From contig NZ_JAASAH010000001.1 in NCBI RefSeq assembly GCF_012726235.1, positions 620,001 through 684,000 on the forward strand: a stretch of 64,000 nucleotides of DNA. Reading direction: 5' to 3'. Shown here one piece after another: positions 34,650 through 43,108 of this stretch. Below the pieces are notes generated by a model. The model was given only the letters and a program-made list of their open reading frames with translations, searched no databases and was not told the origin of the DNA. Each line of letters starts with the position of its first letter. The first letter of the stretch is position 1. The position numbers were made by a program, and so were the translations under genes. This DNA is from Streptomyces sp. HNM0574 (GTDB taxonomy: Bacteria > Actinomycetota > Actinomycetes > Streptomycetales > Streptomycetaceae).

Positions 34650-36011
34650 GTGAGCCAGTCGAGCCCGACGCCGGGCGGTCATGGTGCGAAGGCCGGTGCC
34701 GCGCAGAACGCCGTGAACGCGGAGAGCGAGGTCGTCGGCCTCTGCCGCGATCTCATCCGGATGGACACCAGCAACTACGGCGGCAACGAGGGCCCCGGCG
34801 AGCGGCAGGCCGCCGAGTACATCGCCGAGAAGCTCGCCGAGGTCGGCCTGGAGCCGCAGATCTTCGAGTCGGCCAAGGGCCGCGCCTCGACCGTCGCGCG
34901 GATCGCCGGCGAGGACCCGTCCCGCCCGGCGCTGCTCATCCACGGGCACACCGACGTCGTCCCGGCCAACGCCGAGGACTGGACGCACCACCCGTTCTCC
35001 GGCGAGATCGCCGACGGCTGCGTCTGGGGCCGCGGCGCCGTCGACATGAAGGACATGGACGCGATGACGCTCGCCGTCGTCCGCGACCGGCTCCGCAGCG
35101 GACGCCGGCCCCCGCGCGACGTGGTGCTCGCCTTCCTCGCCGACGAGGAGGCGGGTGGTGTCTACGGCGCGCGGCACCTCGTCGACAACCACCCCGATCT
35201 GTTCGAGGGCGTGACCGAGGCGATCGGCGAGGTCGGCGGCTTCTCCTTCACCGTCAACGAGAACCTGCGGCTCTACCTCGTCGAGACGGCGCAGAAGGGC
35301 ATGCACTGGATGCGGCTCACCGTGGACGGCACCGCCGGGCACGGCTCGATGACGAACAACGACAACGCGATCACCGAACTCTGCGAGGCCGTCGGCCGCC
35401 TGGGCCGGTACAAGGCCCCGGTGCGGGTGACCAAGACCGTCCGCTCCTTCCTCGACGAGCTGTCCGACGCCCTCGGCACCGAGCTCGACCCGGAGAACAT
35501 GGACGAGACGCTGGCGAAGCTCGGTGGCATCGCGAAGATCATCGGGGCCACGCTGCAGAACACCGCGGCGCCGACGCAGCTGGGCGCCGGGTACAAGGTC
35601 AACGTCATCCCCGGCCAGGCCACCGCGCACGTCGACGGCCGGTTCCTGCCCGGGTACGAGGACGAGTTCCTCGCCGACCTGGACCGCGTCCTGGGCCCGC
35701 GCGTACGCCGCGAGGACGTGCACGCCGACAAGGCGCTGGAGACGAGCTTCGACGGCGCGCTCGTCGAGGCGATGCAGAGCTCGCTCAAGGCCGAGGACCC
35801 CATCGCGCGGGCCGTGCCGTACATGCTCTCCGGCGGGACCGACGCCAAGTCCTTCGACGACCTCGGCATCCGCTGCTTCGGCTTCGCCCCGCTGAAGCTG
35901 CCCCCGGAGCTGGACTTCGCCGGGATGTTCCACGGCGTCGACGAGCGGGTCCCGGTGGACGGGCTCACCTTCGGCACCCGCGTCCTCGACCGGTTCCTCG
36001 ACCAGTGCTGA
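34650..36011 (+). CDS. M20/M25/M40-family metallohydrolase
   Basis: 453 residues from GTG 34650 with GAGGAGG just upstream. Metal-binding and catalytic motifs of the M20 dinuclear zinc family are LLIHGHTDVVPANAEDW, GRGAVDMKDMDAM, LAFLADEEAGGVYGARH (catalytic Glu pair) and MLSGGTDAKSFDDLGI. The dimerisation domain is the segment around LTVDGTAGHGSMTNNDNAI. Members cleave small peptides or N-acyl amino acids; the exact substrate is unknown. It lies in the cytoplasm, as no signal peptide is seen. The tRNA-Leu gene upstream points the other way. Confidence 0.87.
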   Translation: MSQSSPTPGGHGAKAGAAQNAVNAESEVVGLCRDLIRMDTSNYGGNEGPGERQAAEYIAEKLAEVGLEPQIFESAKGRASTVARIAGEDPSRPALLIHGHTDVVPANAEDWTHHPFSGEIADGCVWGRGAVDMKDMDAMTLAVVRDRLRSGRRPPRDVVLAFLADEEAGGVYGARHLVDNHPDLFEGVTEAIGEVGGFSFTVNENLRLYLVETAQKGMHWMRLTVDGTAGHGSMTNNDNAITELCEAVGRLGRYKAPVRVTKTVRSFLDELSDALGTELDPENMDETLAKLGGIAKIIGATLQNTAAPTQLGAGYKVNVIPGQATAHVDGRFLPGYEDEFLADLDRVLGPRVRREDVHADKALETSFDGALVEAMQSSLKAEDPIARAVPYMLSGGTDAKSFDDLGIRCFGFAPLKLPPELDFAGMFHGVDERVPVDGLTFGTRVLDRFLDQC

Positions 36012-36173
36012 GCGCGGTGTCCTCCTGAGCGACGGCTGCCGGGCTTTCGGTCACATGAACCGGTGTGACCGGAACGAGTGAATGCTCGCACCGGCTCGTA
36101 GCCTGATTACCCCTTCCTCGTTACAGATGGTGCGGTCCGCGGCTGGGACCGTTATTGCCAACTAGGAGGAACA

Positions 36174-36407
36174 ATGCTCAAGAAGGTCGTCGCCACCGCG
36201 GCTGCCACCGGTGGTCTGGTGCTCGCTGGCGCGGGCATGGCCGTCGCCGACTCCGGCGCCCAGGGCGCCGCGCTCAACTCCCCGGGTGTCATCTCCGGCA
36301 ACACCATCCAGGTGCCGGTCCACGTCCCGGTCAACGCCTGCGGGAACACGATCAACGTTGTCGGCCTGCTGAACCCGGCCTTCGGCAACACCTGCGTCAA
36401 CAGCTGA
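36174..36407 (+). CDS. chpH: Short chaplin (ChpH-type)
   Basis: 77 residues. A secretory signal peptide ends near MAVA at residue 26. The single chaplin domain follows: DSGAQGAALNSPGVISGNTI, PVHVPVNACGNTIN, GLLNPAFGNTC, with the two conserved cysteines at 56 and 74 that form the intramolecular disulfide. Short chaplins assemble into amyloid-like surface fibres that make aerial hyphae and spores hydrophobic. There is no sortase motif, as expected for the short class. Start 36174 has AGGAGG upstream. It lies next to a long chaplin, the same pairing known for chpH and chpC in S. coelicolor. Confidence 0.93.
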   Translation: MLKKVVATAAATGGLVLAGAGMAVADSGAQGAALNSPGVISGNTIQVPVHVPVNACGNTINVVGLLNPAFGNTCVNS

Positions 36408-36412
36408 CGTTG

Positions 36413-36475
36413 CTCCTCACACGGTGAGGAGTGAAACCGGACGGTCCCGGAGCACATCGCGTGCTCCGGGACCGT
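36413..36475 (+). terminator. Double hairpin after chpH
   Basis: CTCCTCA (36413-36419) pairs with TGAGGAG (36425-36431). The second stem, 36441-36455, pairs perfectly over 15 bp with 36461-36475 around ATCGC, and TTGGGTCTTT follows. The first begins 6 bp after the chpH stop. The second is a typical intrinsic terminator and would keep chpH expression separate from the long chaplin gene downstream. Confidence 0.75.
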
Positions 36476-36563
36476 TGGGTCTTTCAGCGGGCGGGGGTCC
36501 CGGGGGTGCCGGACCAGCCTCGCCCTCGTATACCGAGCAGAAGGCAAGGCAGGGGATCTAACC

Positions 36564-37355
36564 ATGCGACAGGTCGCCAGGAAGGGCCTGATCACCGTGG
36601 CCGCGGCGGGTGGGGTGCTGGCCGCGATGTCCGGCGGGAGCGCGTACGCGGACTCCGGGGCCCAGGGGGCCTCCCAGGGGTCACCGGGGGTGCTGTCGGG
36701 CAACACCGTCGAAGTGCCCGTGGACGTGCCGGTCAACGCCTGTGGCAACTCCGCCAACGTGGTCGGCGCGCTCAACCCGGCCATGGGCAACAACTGCGCC
36801 CAGGGCGGCGGGGAGGAGCAGGACGAGGACGGCGGGTCGGGGGAGCGGCAGGGCGGCGGGGACGCCGCGGCGCAGGGCGCCGCGAAGGGCTCGCCCGGGG
36901 TCGGCTCGGGCAACCAGGTCCAGGTGCCCGTCGACGTCCCCGTCAACGCGTGCGGCAACACGCTCACCGGAATCGGTGGCCTCAACCCCGCGATGGGCAA
37001 CGGCTGCAACGCGCAGGGCGACAGCAGCGGCCAGGACTCCGGCGACAAGGGCGGCTCGGGCCAGGACGGTTCCACCGCCCCGGACCGGGGCGGGCAGCAG
37101 GGCGACGGCATGAAGCCCGAGGGCCAGCGCGAGCCCATGAACCACTCGGACGTCCGCGGCTCCTCCAGCCCGGAGCGGCAGGCCCCGTCCTCCTCGGACC
37201 GCGGGCACACCACGCAGCTCTCCGCCGGGTCGGAAGGGCCTCAACTGGCCGAGACCGGCAGCGGGATGCAGATGGGCACGGTCGGCGCGCTGGGCGGCGG
37301 CCTGCTCGTCGGCGGGTACGTCCTCTACCGCCGGGCGCGCGTGCTCCAGCGCTGA
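36564..37355 (+). CDS. chpC: Long chaplin with sortase signal (ChpC-type)
   Basis: 263 residues. A signal peptide to about residue 29 is followed by two chaplin domains, residues about 30-80 and 102-150. Each has the SPGVxSGN, PVDVPVNACGN and GxLNPAMGN motifs and two cysteines (60/78 and 130/148). A hydrophilic Gly/Ser/Asp-rich linker leads to LAETG at 228-232, the class E sortase motif, then a membrane helix (GALGGGLLVGGYVLY) and an Arg-rich tail. The protein should be anchored to peptidoglycan and act as a scaffold for short chaplins during aerial growth. An A/G-rich site, GGCAAGGCAGGGG, lies upstream. Confidence 0.92.
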   Translation: MRQVARKGLITVAAAGGVLAAMSGGSAYADSGAQGASQGSPGVLSGNTVEVPVDVPVNACGNSANVVGALNPAMGNNCAQGGGEEQDEDGGSGERQGGGDAAAQGAAKGSPGVGSGNQVQVPVDVPVNACGNTLTGIGGLNPAMGNGCNAQGDSSGQDSGDKGGSGQDGSTAPDRGGQQGDGMKPEGQREPMNHSDVRGSSSPERQAPSSSDRGHTTQLSAGSEGPQLAETGSGMQMGTVGALGGGLLVGGYVLYRRARVLQR

Positions 37356-37377
37356 CCGGACGCGGCGGCAGCGGTAC

Positions 37378-37415
37378 AGGGCGGTGGGCCCGCACGGCGA
37401 AGGGCCCACCGCCCT
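37378..37415 (+). terminator. Terminator hairpin after chpC
   Basis: A perfect 14-bp inverted repeat, AGGGCGGTGGGCCC (37378-37391) against 37402-37415 with a 10-nt loop, begins 23 bp after the chpC stop. It is also in position to terminate the convergent DUF5703-like gene that ends at 37444. Confidence 0.7.
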
Positions 37416-37443
37416 TCGGCTGCCCGGCCACCGGCGCGGGGGC

Positions 37444-37632
37444 TCACCACGTGGCGCGCGGCTGGCGGATGATCCGCCGCCGCAGCCGCACCCGGCGGCT
37501 GCCGTCGGGGTAGAGCCGCGTACGGGCCAGCTCCCAGTGCCCGTACTCGGCGTGCTCGGTCAGCAGCTGGGTCGCCGCCTTGCGGGACACCCCGCGGGGG
37601 ACATGCACATCGCGAAACTCGTATTCCGGCAT
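37444..37632 (-). CDS. Small conserved protein (DUF5703-like)
   Basis: 62 residues, basic, starting MPEYEFRDVHVPRGVSRKAA and ending RRRIIRQPRATW. The central HAEYGHWELARTRLYPDGSR is highly typical of a small protein conserved across Streptomyces and relatives, remembered as DUF5703. No enzymatic motif is present. An in-frame ATG at 37641 would add three residues. It lies divergent from the acidic hypothetical gene at 37865. Confidence 0.72.
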   Translation of the reverse strand: MPEYEFRDVHVPRGVSRKAATQLLTEHAEYGHWELARTRLYPDGSRRVRLRRRIIRQPRATW

Positions 37633-37864
37633 CCTGCCCATTGTGCTGGGCCGGGGGCCGGTCTGGACACCCACCGGTGAGGACGGGGGTCCGGGCCGCC
37701 GGGGTATCGATGTGTCGACACCGCGAAAAGTTCGGACAGCGGCGGCCGGAAACCGACGGTGACCCGGTGCGGGACGGACCGCCGGTGGCCGGATCGCGAA
37801 CATTCGGGCGCGGGCATCCCGTCTGCGGTGCGGGCAGGGCCCCTGTGCGGATAGCGTCTGGAGT

Positions 37865-38542
37865 ATGTCTGATGCTGAGCAGCCCACGGCTGCCGACGTA
37901 CGCGCCGCCGCCGACGCGGTCAAGGACGCCCTGGACCGTCACCTGGAGGCGATCGAACGCCGGGCGGCCGGGGCGGAGGACGCGGACGGCACCTCCGGGG
38001 ACGCCGCGTCCGACGCCGACGTCTTCGCCGCGTTCGACGAGCTGGCCGCCGCCGGGGAGGTGTTCGACGAGCTGCTCTACGACGTCTACGACGAGGTCAC
38101 CCCGTTCGAGATCCCCGGCGGGGAGTCGCTGCCCGCGTACACCGGGCCCGAGGTACCCAGCGCGCTCAGCGTCTTCGTCCGCCGCGACTACACCGTCAGC
38201 GAGCCGCACCGGCTGCTCGCCCAGGCCGAGCGGGTCATCGAGCTCGACCCCGAATCGGTGGACGAGGAAGAGGAGGAGGACGAGGAGAACTCGCCGGCGC
38301 GCAGCGTGCACGCCGCGCTCGGAGTCCTCTTCGGCGAGTACGAGGCGGACGAGATCGCCACCCGGCACCAGGAGTTCGGGCTGGAGGAGGGCGACTCGAC
38401 GCTGTGGGTCACGGCCGGGGACGAGCCGGGTGATCCGGGGGAGTGGCTCTCGTCGCCCTTCGAGAACGTCGATCCGGAGCGGGTGATCTGCCGCTTCGAC
38501 GTCAGCTCCGTCTTTGACGAGGGGGAGCTGGAGGAGGAGTAG
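37865..38542 (+). CDS. Acidic conserved hypothetical protein
   Basis: 225 residues, strongly acidic, with a run of Glu/Asp near residues 132-141 and an EEE C-terminus. No signal peptide, membrane helix or catalytic motif is visible. The segments VFAAFDELAAAGEVFDELLYDVYDE and SALSVFVRRDYTVSEPHRLLAQAERV look like structured helices and strands. The codon pattern is normal for the genome, and the ORF is bounded by an upstream promoter region and a downstream repeat cluster. It is probably cytoplasmic, and no function is proposed. Confidence 0.75.
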   Translation: MSDAEQPTAADVRAAADAVKDALDRHLEAIERRAAGAEDADGTSGDAASDADVFAAFDELAAAGEVFDELLYDVYDEVTPFEIPGGESLPAYTGPEVPSALSVFVRRDYTVSEPHRLLAQAERVIELDPESVDEEEEEDEENSPARSVHAALGVLFGEYEADEIATRHQEFGLEEGDSTLWVTAGDEPGDPGEWLSSPFENVDPERVICRFDVSSVFDEGELEEE

Positions 38543-38622
38543 GGCCGGCGCCCTTCTCGGGCCCGCCTCCGCCACGGCGGGGTGCCCGGCGTTGTTGCCG
38601 GGCCGCCCCGCCGTCGTGGTTT

Positions 38623-38720
38623 TTCGCGCAGTTCCCCGCGCCCCTTGTCCGGGCTCGCCCCGGGTCTTCGGGTGCGGGTGCTGCGTGGCTCGGGTCTGTG
38701 CGCAGTTCCCCGCGCCCCTT
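38623..38720. repeat. Dispersed GCGCAGTTCCCCGCGCCCC repeat, locus B
   Basis: Two cores are present: TTCGCGCAGTTCCCCGCGCC continuing to 38646, and a second at 38699-38720. The second is preceded by GGGTGCGGGTGC at 38670. The 51-bp block 38670-38720 is nearly identical to 48872-48922, with about six mismatches by eye. It lies between convergent genes ending at 38542 and 38776. Confidence 0.75.
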
Positions 38721-38725
38721 CGTGT

Positions 38726-38755
38726 GCGCTCGCCCCGGTTTTCCGGGGCGAGCGC
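38726..38755. terminator. Perfect 13-bp hairpin
   Basis: GCGCTCGCCCCGG (38726-38738) pairs perfectly with 38743-38755 around a TTTT loop. It lies 20 bp beyond the stop of the RecD-like gene on the minus strand and directly beside the dispersed repeat. It probably terminates the minus-strand operon and perhaps the plus-strand gene too. Confidence 0.65.
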
Positions 38756-38775
38756 GGTCGTACGTGAGGGCGGGG

Positions 38776-40770
38776 TCAGGCTTCCGAGGTGGGGGTCGTG
38801 CGGGCCGCGGACTGGGTGAGGAGGGTGCTCAGGCGGGTGGTGGGGGCCGGGTCCGTGGACGAGGCGACGGCTCGGGGGAGGGCGTCGCCGGCGCCCTGCA
38901 CCACCGAGAGGTGCTGCTCGCCGCGGCTGAACGCGGTGTAGACCCACTCCCGTGTGAGCCCGCCCGTCGCGTCCCCCGGCAGGACGACCACGGCCGCCGG
39001 CCAGCGGGTGCCGACGGCCTGATGAGCCGTCACCGCCCAGCCGTGCCGCACGGTTTCCGCGACGCGCTCCGGCGGGACGACCACGCCGCCCGCGCAGTCC
39101 AGCCGCAGGCCCGCGTCGTCCGCCGAGACGACGCTGCCCAGCGCCGTACGCCCGGGGACGGGGGAGTAGGCCACGCGGTCGCCCGGGTCGAAGCCGCCGA
39201 AGCGGCCGGGGCCCGGGTTGAGCCGTTCCTTGAGGGCGGTGTTCAGGGCCCGGGTGCCGACCGCGCCGCCGTGCCCCGGGGTGATCACCTGCGTCCGCTC
39301 CGGGGGGACGCCGATCGCGCGGGGCACGGAGTCGGCGACCAGCTGGACCGTGCGCAGGACGGCCTCCGCCGGATCCCGCACCGGGACGATCACGACCTCC
39401 TTGCCGGGCGCCTCGACCTCGTTCAGCTCGCCGATGCCGATGCCGGAGACCAGCTCGCCGACGGGCCCCGGGTCCGGGGTGCGCGAGACGACCACCGGGC
39501 AGGAGCGCGCCGCGCGCAGATCCGCGAACACCCGCCCCGCGCCCGCGGGGCCGAGCAGTTGGGGATCGCCGCTGAGTACCAGGCGGGCGCCGTCCGGCAG
39601 CGACTCGACCAGCGCGGCCGCCGTCTCGGCGTCCAGCTGCGGGGCGTCGCACACCACCAGCAGATCCAGCTCCCAGGCGCCGTCGGCGTCCCGCGCCGGG
39701 CCGTCCGCGCCGGAGAGCAGCGAGGACACGGTCGTCACCCCGGAATCCCGGCTCTCGTCCTCGGTGCCCGCGGCGAGCGCGGCCAGCTGCCGCGCGCCGT
39801 ACGGGCTGTGCGCCGCGCCCCAGGCCCGCAGGCCGAGACCGCGGGCCGCGGCGAGCAGTGCGGCCGGTTCCGCGCGGGCCGCCTCGCCGCCCGTGTGCGC
39901 CACCAGACCGTGCCCGGCGCAGGCGCGGATCAGCTCGGCGGCGGAGGGCGACCCCGCGGCAGCGGCGGCCGACTCCCAGTCCCCGTCCGGGACTTCACGC
40001 ACCGCACCGGACGGGTCCTCCTCCGAGCCGGCGTCGCCCGTCCCGAGCGTGGCCGTCAGGCGGGCCAGTCCGTCGGCGAGGCTCTCCTCCGCGAGGGCCC
40101 AGCGGTCCAGGCCCATCAGCAGGCGGACGGGGCGCTCCTCGGCCTCGCCCTCCGCCCCGTCCGACTCGGCGGAGACGGCACCCGCGTCGAGGGTGTCGAG
40201 GGCGTCCTCGAAGACCAGGACGGCGCCCGCGTCGACCGCGGCCCGCACCGCCTCCTCCGGCTCCGGGACGGCGTACCGGGCAAGGCCCTTGGCGAGCGCG
40301 TCCGGTTCGAGCGCGGTGTGCCCGGCGAGCGCGGCGCGCTCCAGCAGCCGCAGCACCAGCGCCTGGGCCCGCCGTTCGTCACCGGGGCCGCACTCGGGCC
40401 CGAGCAGCGCGCGGGCGAAGCCGTCCGCCTGCTCGGGCCGGACGGACGGGACGGCCAGCAGCTGCCAGGGGTCGGCCCGCAGCAGCTCCTCGGCCTGCTC
40501 GCCCAGAGCCTCCACGGCCTGCGGAGCGAGCGATTCCGGGGCGCCGCCCTCGGCCAGCACGGCGCGCACGCCCTCGGGCACCGGCACCGCACGCCCGTCC
40601 TGCGGGGCCGGGCGCGGTGGCGCGGTGGGGCGCTGCGCGCCGCGGTTCTCCTGCGCGGGGGTGCGCGCGGGCGCCTGGGCGGGCTCGGTGAAGAATTCCG
40701 CGGCCGACCGCTCGCCGCTCTCCACCGCTCGTACCGCCGCGAGGAGTTCGGCTGCCTTGTCGTCCTTCAC
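38776..40770 (-). CDS. RecD/TraA-like protein with degenerate ATPase motifs
   Basis: 664 residues. The layout resembles RecD2-type helicases. A helix-hairpin-helix-like part is near residues 101-120 (PWQLLAVPSVRPEQADGFAR), a motif III-like LSGDPQLLGPAGAGR near 399, and C-terminal motifs HGWAVTAHQAVGTRWPAAVV and VYTAFSRGEQHLSVV. Where Walker A should be (about 290-305) the sequence is AHTGGEAARA with no GKS/T. The Walker B equivalent is VVCDAPQLD rather than DExx. ATP hydrolysis by the standard site is therefore doubtful; it may be a DNA-binding relic or accessory factor. Its GTG start overlaps the aldo/keto reductase stop in a GTGA. Confidence 0.72.
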   Translation of the reverse strand: MKDDKAAELLAAVRAVESGERSAAEFFTEPAQAPARTPAQENRGAQRPTAPPRPAPQDGRAVPVPEGVRAVLAEGGAPESLAPQAVEALGEQAEELLRADPWQLLAVPSVRPEQADGFARALLGPECGPGDERRAQALVLRLLERAALAGHTALEPDALAKGLARYAVPEPEEAVRAAVDAGAVLVFEDALDTLDAGAVSAESDGAEGEAEERPVRLLMGLDRWALAEESLADGLARLTATLGTGDAGSEEDPSGAVREVPDGDWESAAAAAGSPSAAELIRACAGHGLVAHTGGEAARAEPAALLAAARGLGLRAWGAAHSPYGARQLAALAAGTEDESRDSGVTTVSSLLSGADGPARDADGAWELDLLVVCDAPQLDAETAAALVESLPDGARLVLSGDPQLLGPAGAGRVFADLRAARSCPVVVSRTPDPGPVGELVSGIGIGELNEVEAPGKEVVIVPVRDPAEAVLRTVQLVADSVPRAIGVPPERTQVITPGHGGAVGTRALNTALKERLNPGPGRFGGFDPGDRVAYSPVPGRTALGSVVSADDAGLRLDCAGGVVVPPERVAETVRHGWAVTAHQAVGTRWPAAVVVLPGDATGGLTREWVYTAFSRGEQHLSVVQGAGDALPRAVASSTDPAPTTRLSTLLTQSAARTTPTSEA

Positions 40771-41750
40771 AGCTCGCTCCAGTCCTGGTCGGGGTAGTGG
40801 TGCACCGGCGCCGACACGTCGTCCAGCGCGCGGCGGATCTCGAGGGGAAGACTAAGCCCCTCCACTGACAACGCCTCGCTGAGCTGCTGCGACGTCCGTG
40901 CTCCGAGGACCGGCGCGGTGACGCCGGGACGGTCGCGCACCCAGGCGAGCGCGACGTGCAGCGGCGGGACGGCGAGCCCGTCGGCCGCGGTGGTCACCGC
41001 GTCCACGATCCGCGCGGCGGCGGCGGTCAGGTACGGCGCGACGAAGGCGCTCAGCACCCCGGAGGCGCCGCGCGACCCGGGCGGCGCCGACTGCCGGTAC
41101 TTGCCCGTGAGGACGCCCCGGCCGAGCGGGGAGGCGGGCAGCACGCCGAGCCCGAGGTCGACGGCGGCGGGCAGAACCTCGCGCTCGATGCCGCGCTGCA
41201 GCAGCGAGTACTCCATCTGCGTCGCGGCCAGCGGCGTACGGGCGCCCGGCGAGGCGAGCTGCCAGGTGGCGGCCTTGGCGAGCTGCCAGCCGGAGAAGCC
41301 GCAGACCCCGGCGTACCGGGCGCGGCCGCTGGCGACGGCGACGTCGAGGGCGTGCAGCGTCTCGTCGAGCGGGGTGGCCGGGTCGTAGGCGTGCACCTGC
41401 CACAGGTCGACGTGGTCGGTGCCGAGGCGGCGCAGCGAGGTGTCGAGGGCGCTCAGCAGGTGGCCGCGCGAGGTGTCGAAGCGGCGTTCCAGCCCGGGCA
41501 CGCTGCCGGCCTTCGTCGCGAGCACCACGTCCTCGCGCGGGACCCGGTCCCGCAGCAGTCTGCCGAGCAGGTGCTCGGCGCCGCCGTCGGCGTAGACGTC
41601 GGCGGTGTCGACGAGCGTGCCGCCCGCGTCGAGGAAGTGCTTGAGCTGGTCGGCGGCTTCGCGTTCCCCGGTGTCGCGGGCCCAGGTGAGGGTGCCGAGA
41701 CCGAGGCGGGAGACGCGCAGCCCCGTGCGGCCGAGATGCCTTGGCTCCAT
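40767..41750 (-). CDS. Aldo/keto reductase
   Basis: 327 residues. The AKR barrel motifs are LGRTGLRVSRLGLGTLTW, GGTLVDTADVYADGGAEHLL with the catalytic Asp and Tyr, VVLATKAG with the catalytic Lys, and VDLWQVHAYDPATPLDE with the His. The C-terminal NADPH-binding part is PVLGARTSQQLSEAL. It would reduce an aldehyde or ketone with NADPH in the cytoplasm; the substrate is unknown. It is upstream of and translationally coupled to the RecD-like gene, and divergent from the F420-type oxidoreductase. Confidence 0.9.
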   Translation of the reverse strand: MEPRHLGRTGLRVSRLGLGTLTWARDTGEREAADQLKHFLDAGGTLVDTADVYADGGAEHLLGRLLRDRVPREDVVLATKAGSVPGLERRFDTSRGHLLSALDTSLRRLGTDHVDLWQVHAYDPATPLDETLHALDVAVASGRARYAGVCGFSGWQLAKAATWQLASPGARTPLAATQMEYSLLQRGIEREVLPAAVDLGLGVLPASPLGRGVLTGKYRQSAPPGSRGASGVLSAFVAPYLTAAAARIVDAVTTAADGLAVPPLHVALAWVRDRPGVTAPVLGARTSQQLSEALSVEGLSLPLEIRRALDDVSAPVHHYPDQDWSEL

Positions 41751-41823
41751 GGGCGTTGAGCGTACTTGCGGGGCGCGCTAGAGTCCCGGGGACAGGGACG
41801 TTACTGATCAGTAAGGGGGCCGT

Positions 41824-42876
41824 ATGCGGCTCGGCATCAACCTCGGTTACTGGGGCGCCGGAATGGACGCGGACAACCTCGCGGTGGCGCAGGAGGCCGA
41901 CCGCCTCGGGTACTCCGTCTGCTGGGCCGCCGAGGCGTACGGGTCCGACGGCCCGACCGTCCTCTCCTGGGTGGCCGCGCAGACCGAGAACATCGACGTC
42001 GGCTCCGCGATCTTCCAGATCCCCGCCCGCACGCCCGCGATGACGGCCATGACCGCCGCCACCCTCGACTCCCTCTCCGGTGGCCGCTTCCGGCTCGGGC
42101 TCGGCGTCTCCGGCCCGCAGGTCTCCGAGGGCTGGTACGGCGTCAAGTTCGACAAGCCGCTCGGCCGCACCCGCGAGTACGTCGAGATCGTCCGCAAGGC
42201 CATGTCCCGGCAGCGGCTCACGCACGAGGGCGAGCACTGGACGCTGCCGCTGCCCGACGGCCCCGGCAAGCCGATCAAGCTCACCGTGCACCCCGTCCGC
42301 GAGGAAGTGCCGCTGTACATCGCGGCGATCGGGCCGAAGAACCTCCAGCAGACCGGCGAGATCGCCGACGGCGCGCTGCTGATCTTCTACTCGCCCGAGC
42401 ACGCCGAGGAGACCACGCTCCAGCACCTGCGCGCCGGCCGCGAGAAGGCGGGCAAGACCCTCGACGGCTTCGACGTCTGCCCGACCGTCCCGCTCTCCGT
42501 CGGCGACGACGTCACCGCGCTGGCCGACCAGTTCCGCCCGTACACCGCGCTGTACGTCGGCGGCATGGGCAGCAGGAAGCAGAACTTCTACAACAAGCTC
42601 GCCCAGCGCATGGGGTACGAGAAGGCCGCGGCCGAGATCCAGGACAAGTACCTGGCCGGTGACAAGGAGGGCGCGGCCGCCGCCGTGCCGCACGAGCTGA
42701 TCGACTCCACCACCCTGCTCGGCCCCGTCGAGCGGATCGCGGACCGTATGCAGGCCTACGCCGACGCCGGGGTCACCACCCTGACCCTCGCCCCCGCCGG
42801 CTTCGCGCTGGAGGACCGGCTGGCCTCGCTGCGCGCGGGCACCGAGGCGCTGGAGCGGGCGGGCCTCGCTTCCTGA
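41824..42876 (+). CDS. LLM-class F420-dependent oxidoreductase
   Basis: 350 residues of the luciferase-like family. Key stretches are MRLGINLGYWGAGMDADNLA, VGSAIFQIPARTPAMTAMTA, LDSLSGGRFRLGLGVSGPQV, and LYIAAIGPKNLQQTGEIADG, typical of the group related to mycobacterial Rv3520c that uses coenzyme F420. It starts at ATG 41824 after AAGGGGG. It is cytoplasmic, and the substrate is unknown. A near-perfect 15-bp terminator hairpin follows at 42902. Confidence 0.87.
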   Translation: MRLGINLGYWGAGMDADNLAVAQEADRLGYSVCWAAEAYGSDGPTVLSWVAAQTENIDVGSAIFQIPARTPAMTAMTAATLDSLSGGRFRLGLGVSGPQVSEGWYGVKFDKPLGRTREYVEIVRKAMSRQRLTHEGEHWTLPLPDGPGKPIKLTVHPVREEVPLYIAAIGPKNLQQTGEIADGALLIFYSPEHAEETTLQHLRAGREKAGKTLDGFDVCPTVPLSVGDDVTALADQFRPYTALYVGGMGSRKQNFYNKLAQRMGYEKAAAEIQDKYLAGDKEGAAAAVPHELIDSTTLLGPVERIADRMQAYADAGVTTLTLAPAGFALEDRLASLRAGTEALERAGLAS

Positions 42877-42901
42877 CCCGGTGGCGGGTCCGGACACACC
42901 G

Positions 42902-42943
42902 ACGGCCGTGGTGGGGGCTCGGGGTCTTCCCCGCCACGGCCGT
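42902..42943 (+). terminator. Terminator hairpin after F420 oxidoreductase
   Basis: Bases 42902-42916 (ACGGCCGTGGTGGGG) pair with 42929-42943 over 15 bp with one G-T wobble and a 12-nt loop. It starts 26 bp after the stop codon and separates this gene from the ferritin-like gene downstream. Confidence 0.7.
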
Positions 42944-43108
42944 ACCGGGAACAACGCTCCGCGCCCCGGCGGGTTACGCCCCCGGCGCCGGGCGCCCGCC
43001 GGGCCGCTCCTTCGTTCGGCGCACGGCCTCCCGTGCTGCTGTTGCCCGGCCGGGGAGGCCGCCGTTGACTCGATGGAGCGCGGATGTCCTCCACGAAAGG
43101 CGGCAGCG

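Noticed and set aside
36431..37513. 360-codon frame overlapping chpC
   Set aside because: It is out of frame with the chaplin and rich in Arg/Gly/Ala; the chaplin frame has signal peptide, chaplin repeats and LAETG.
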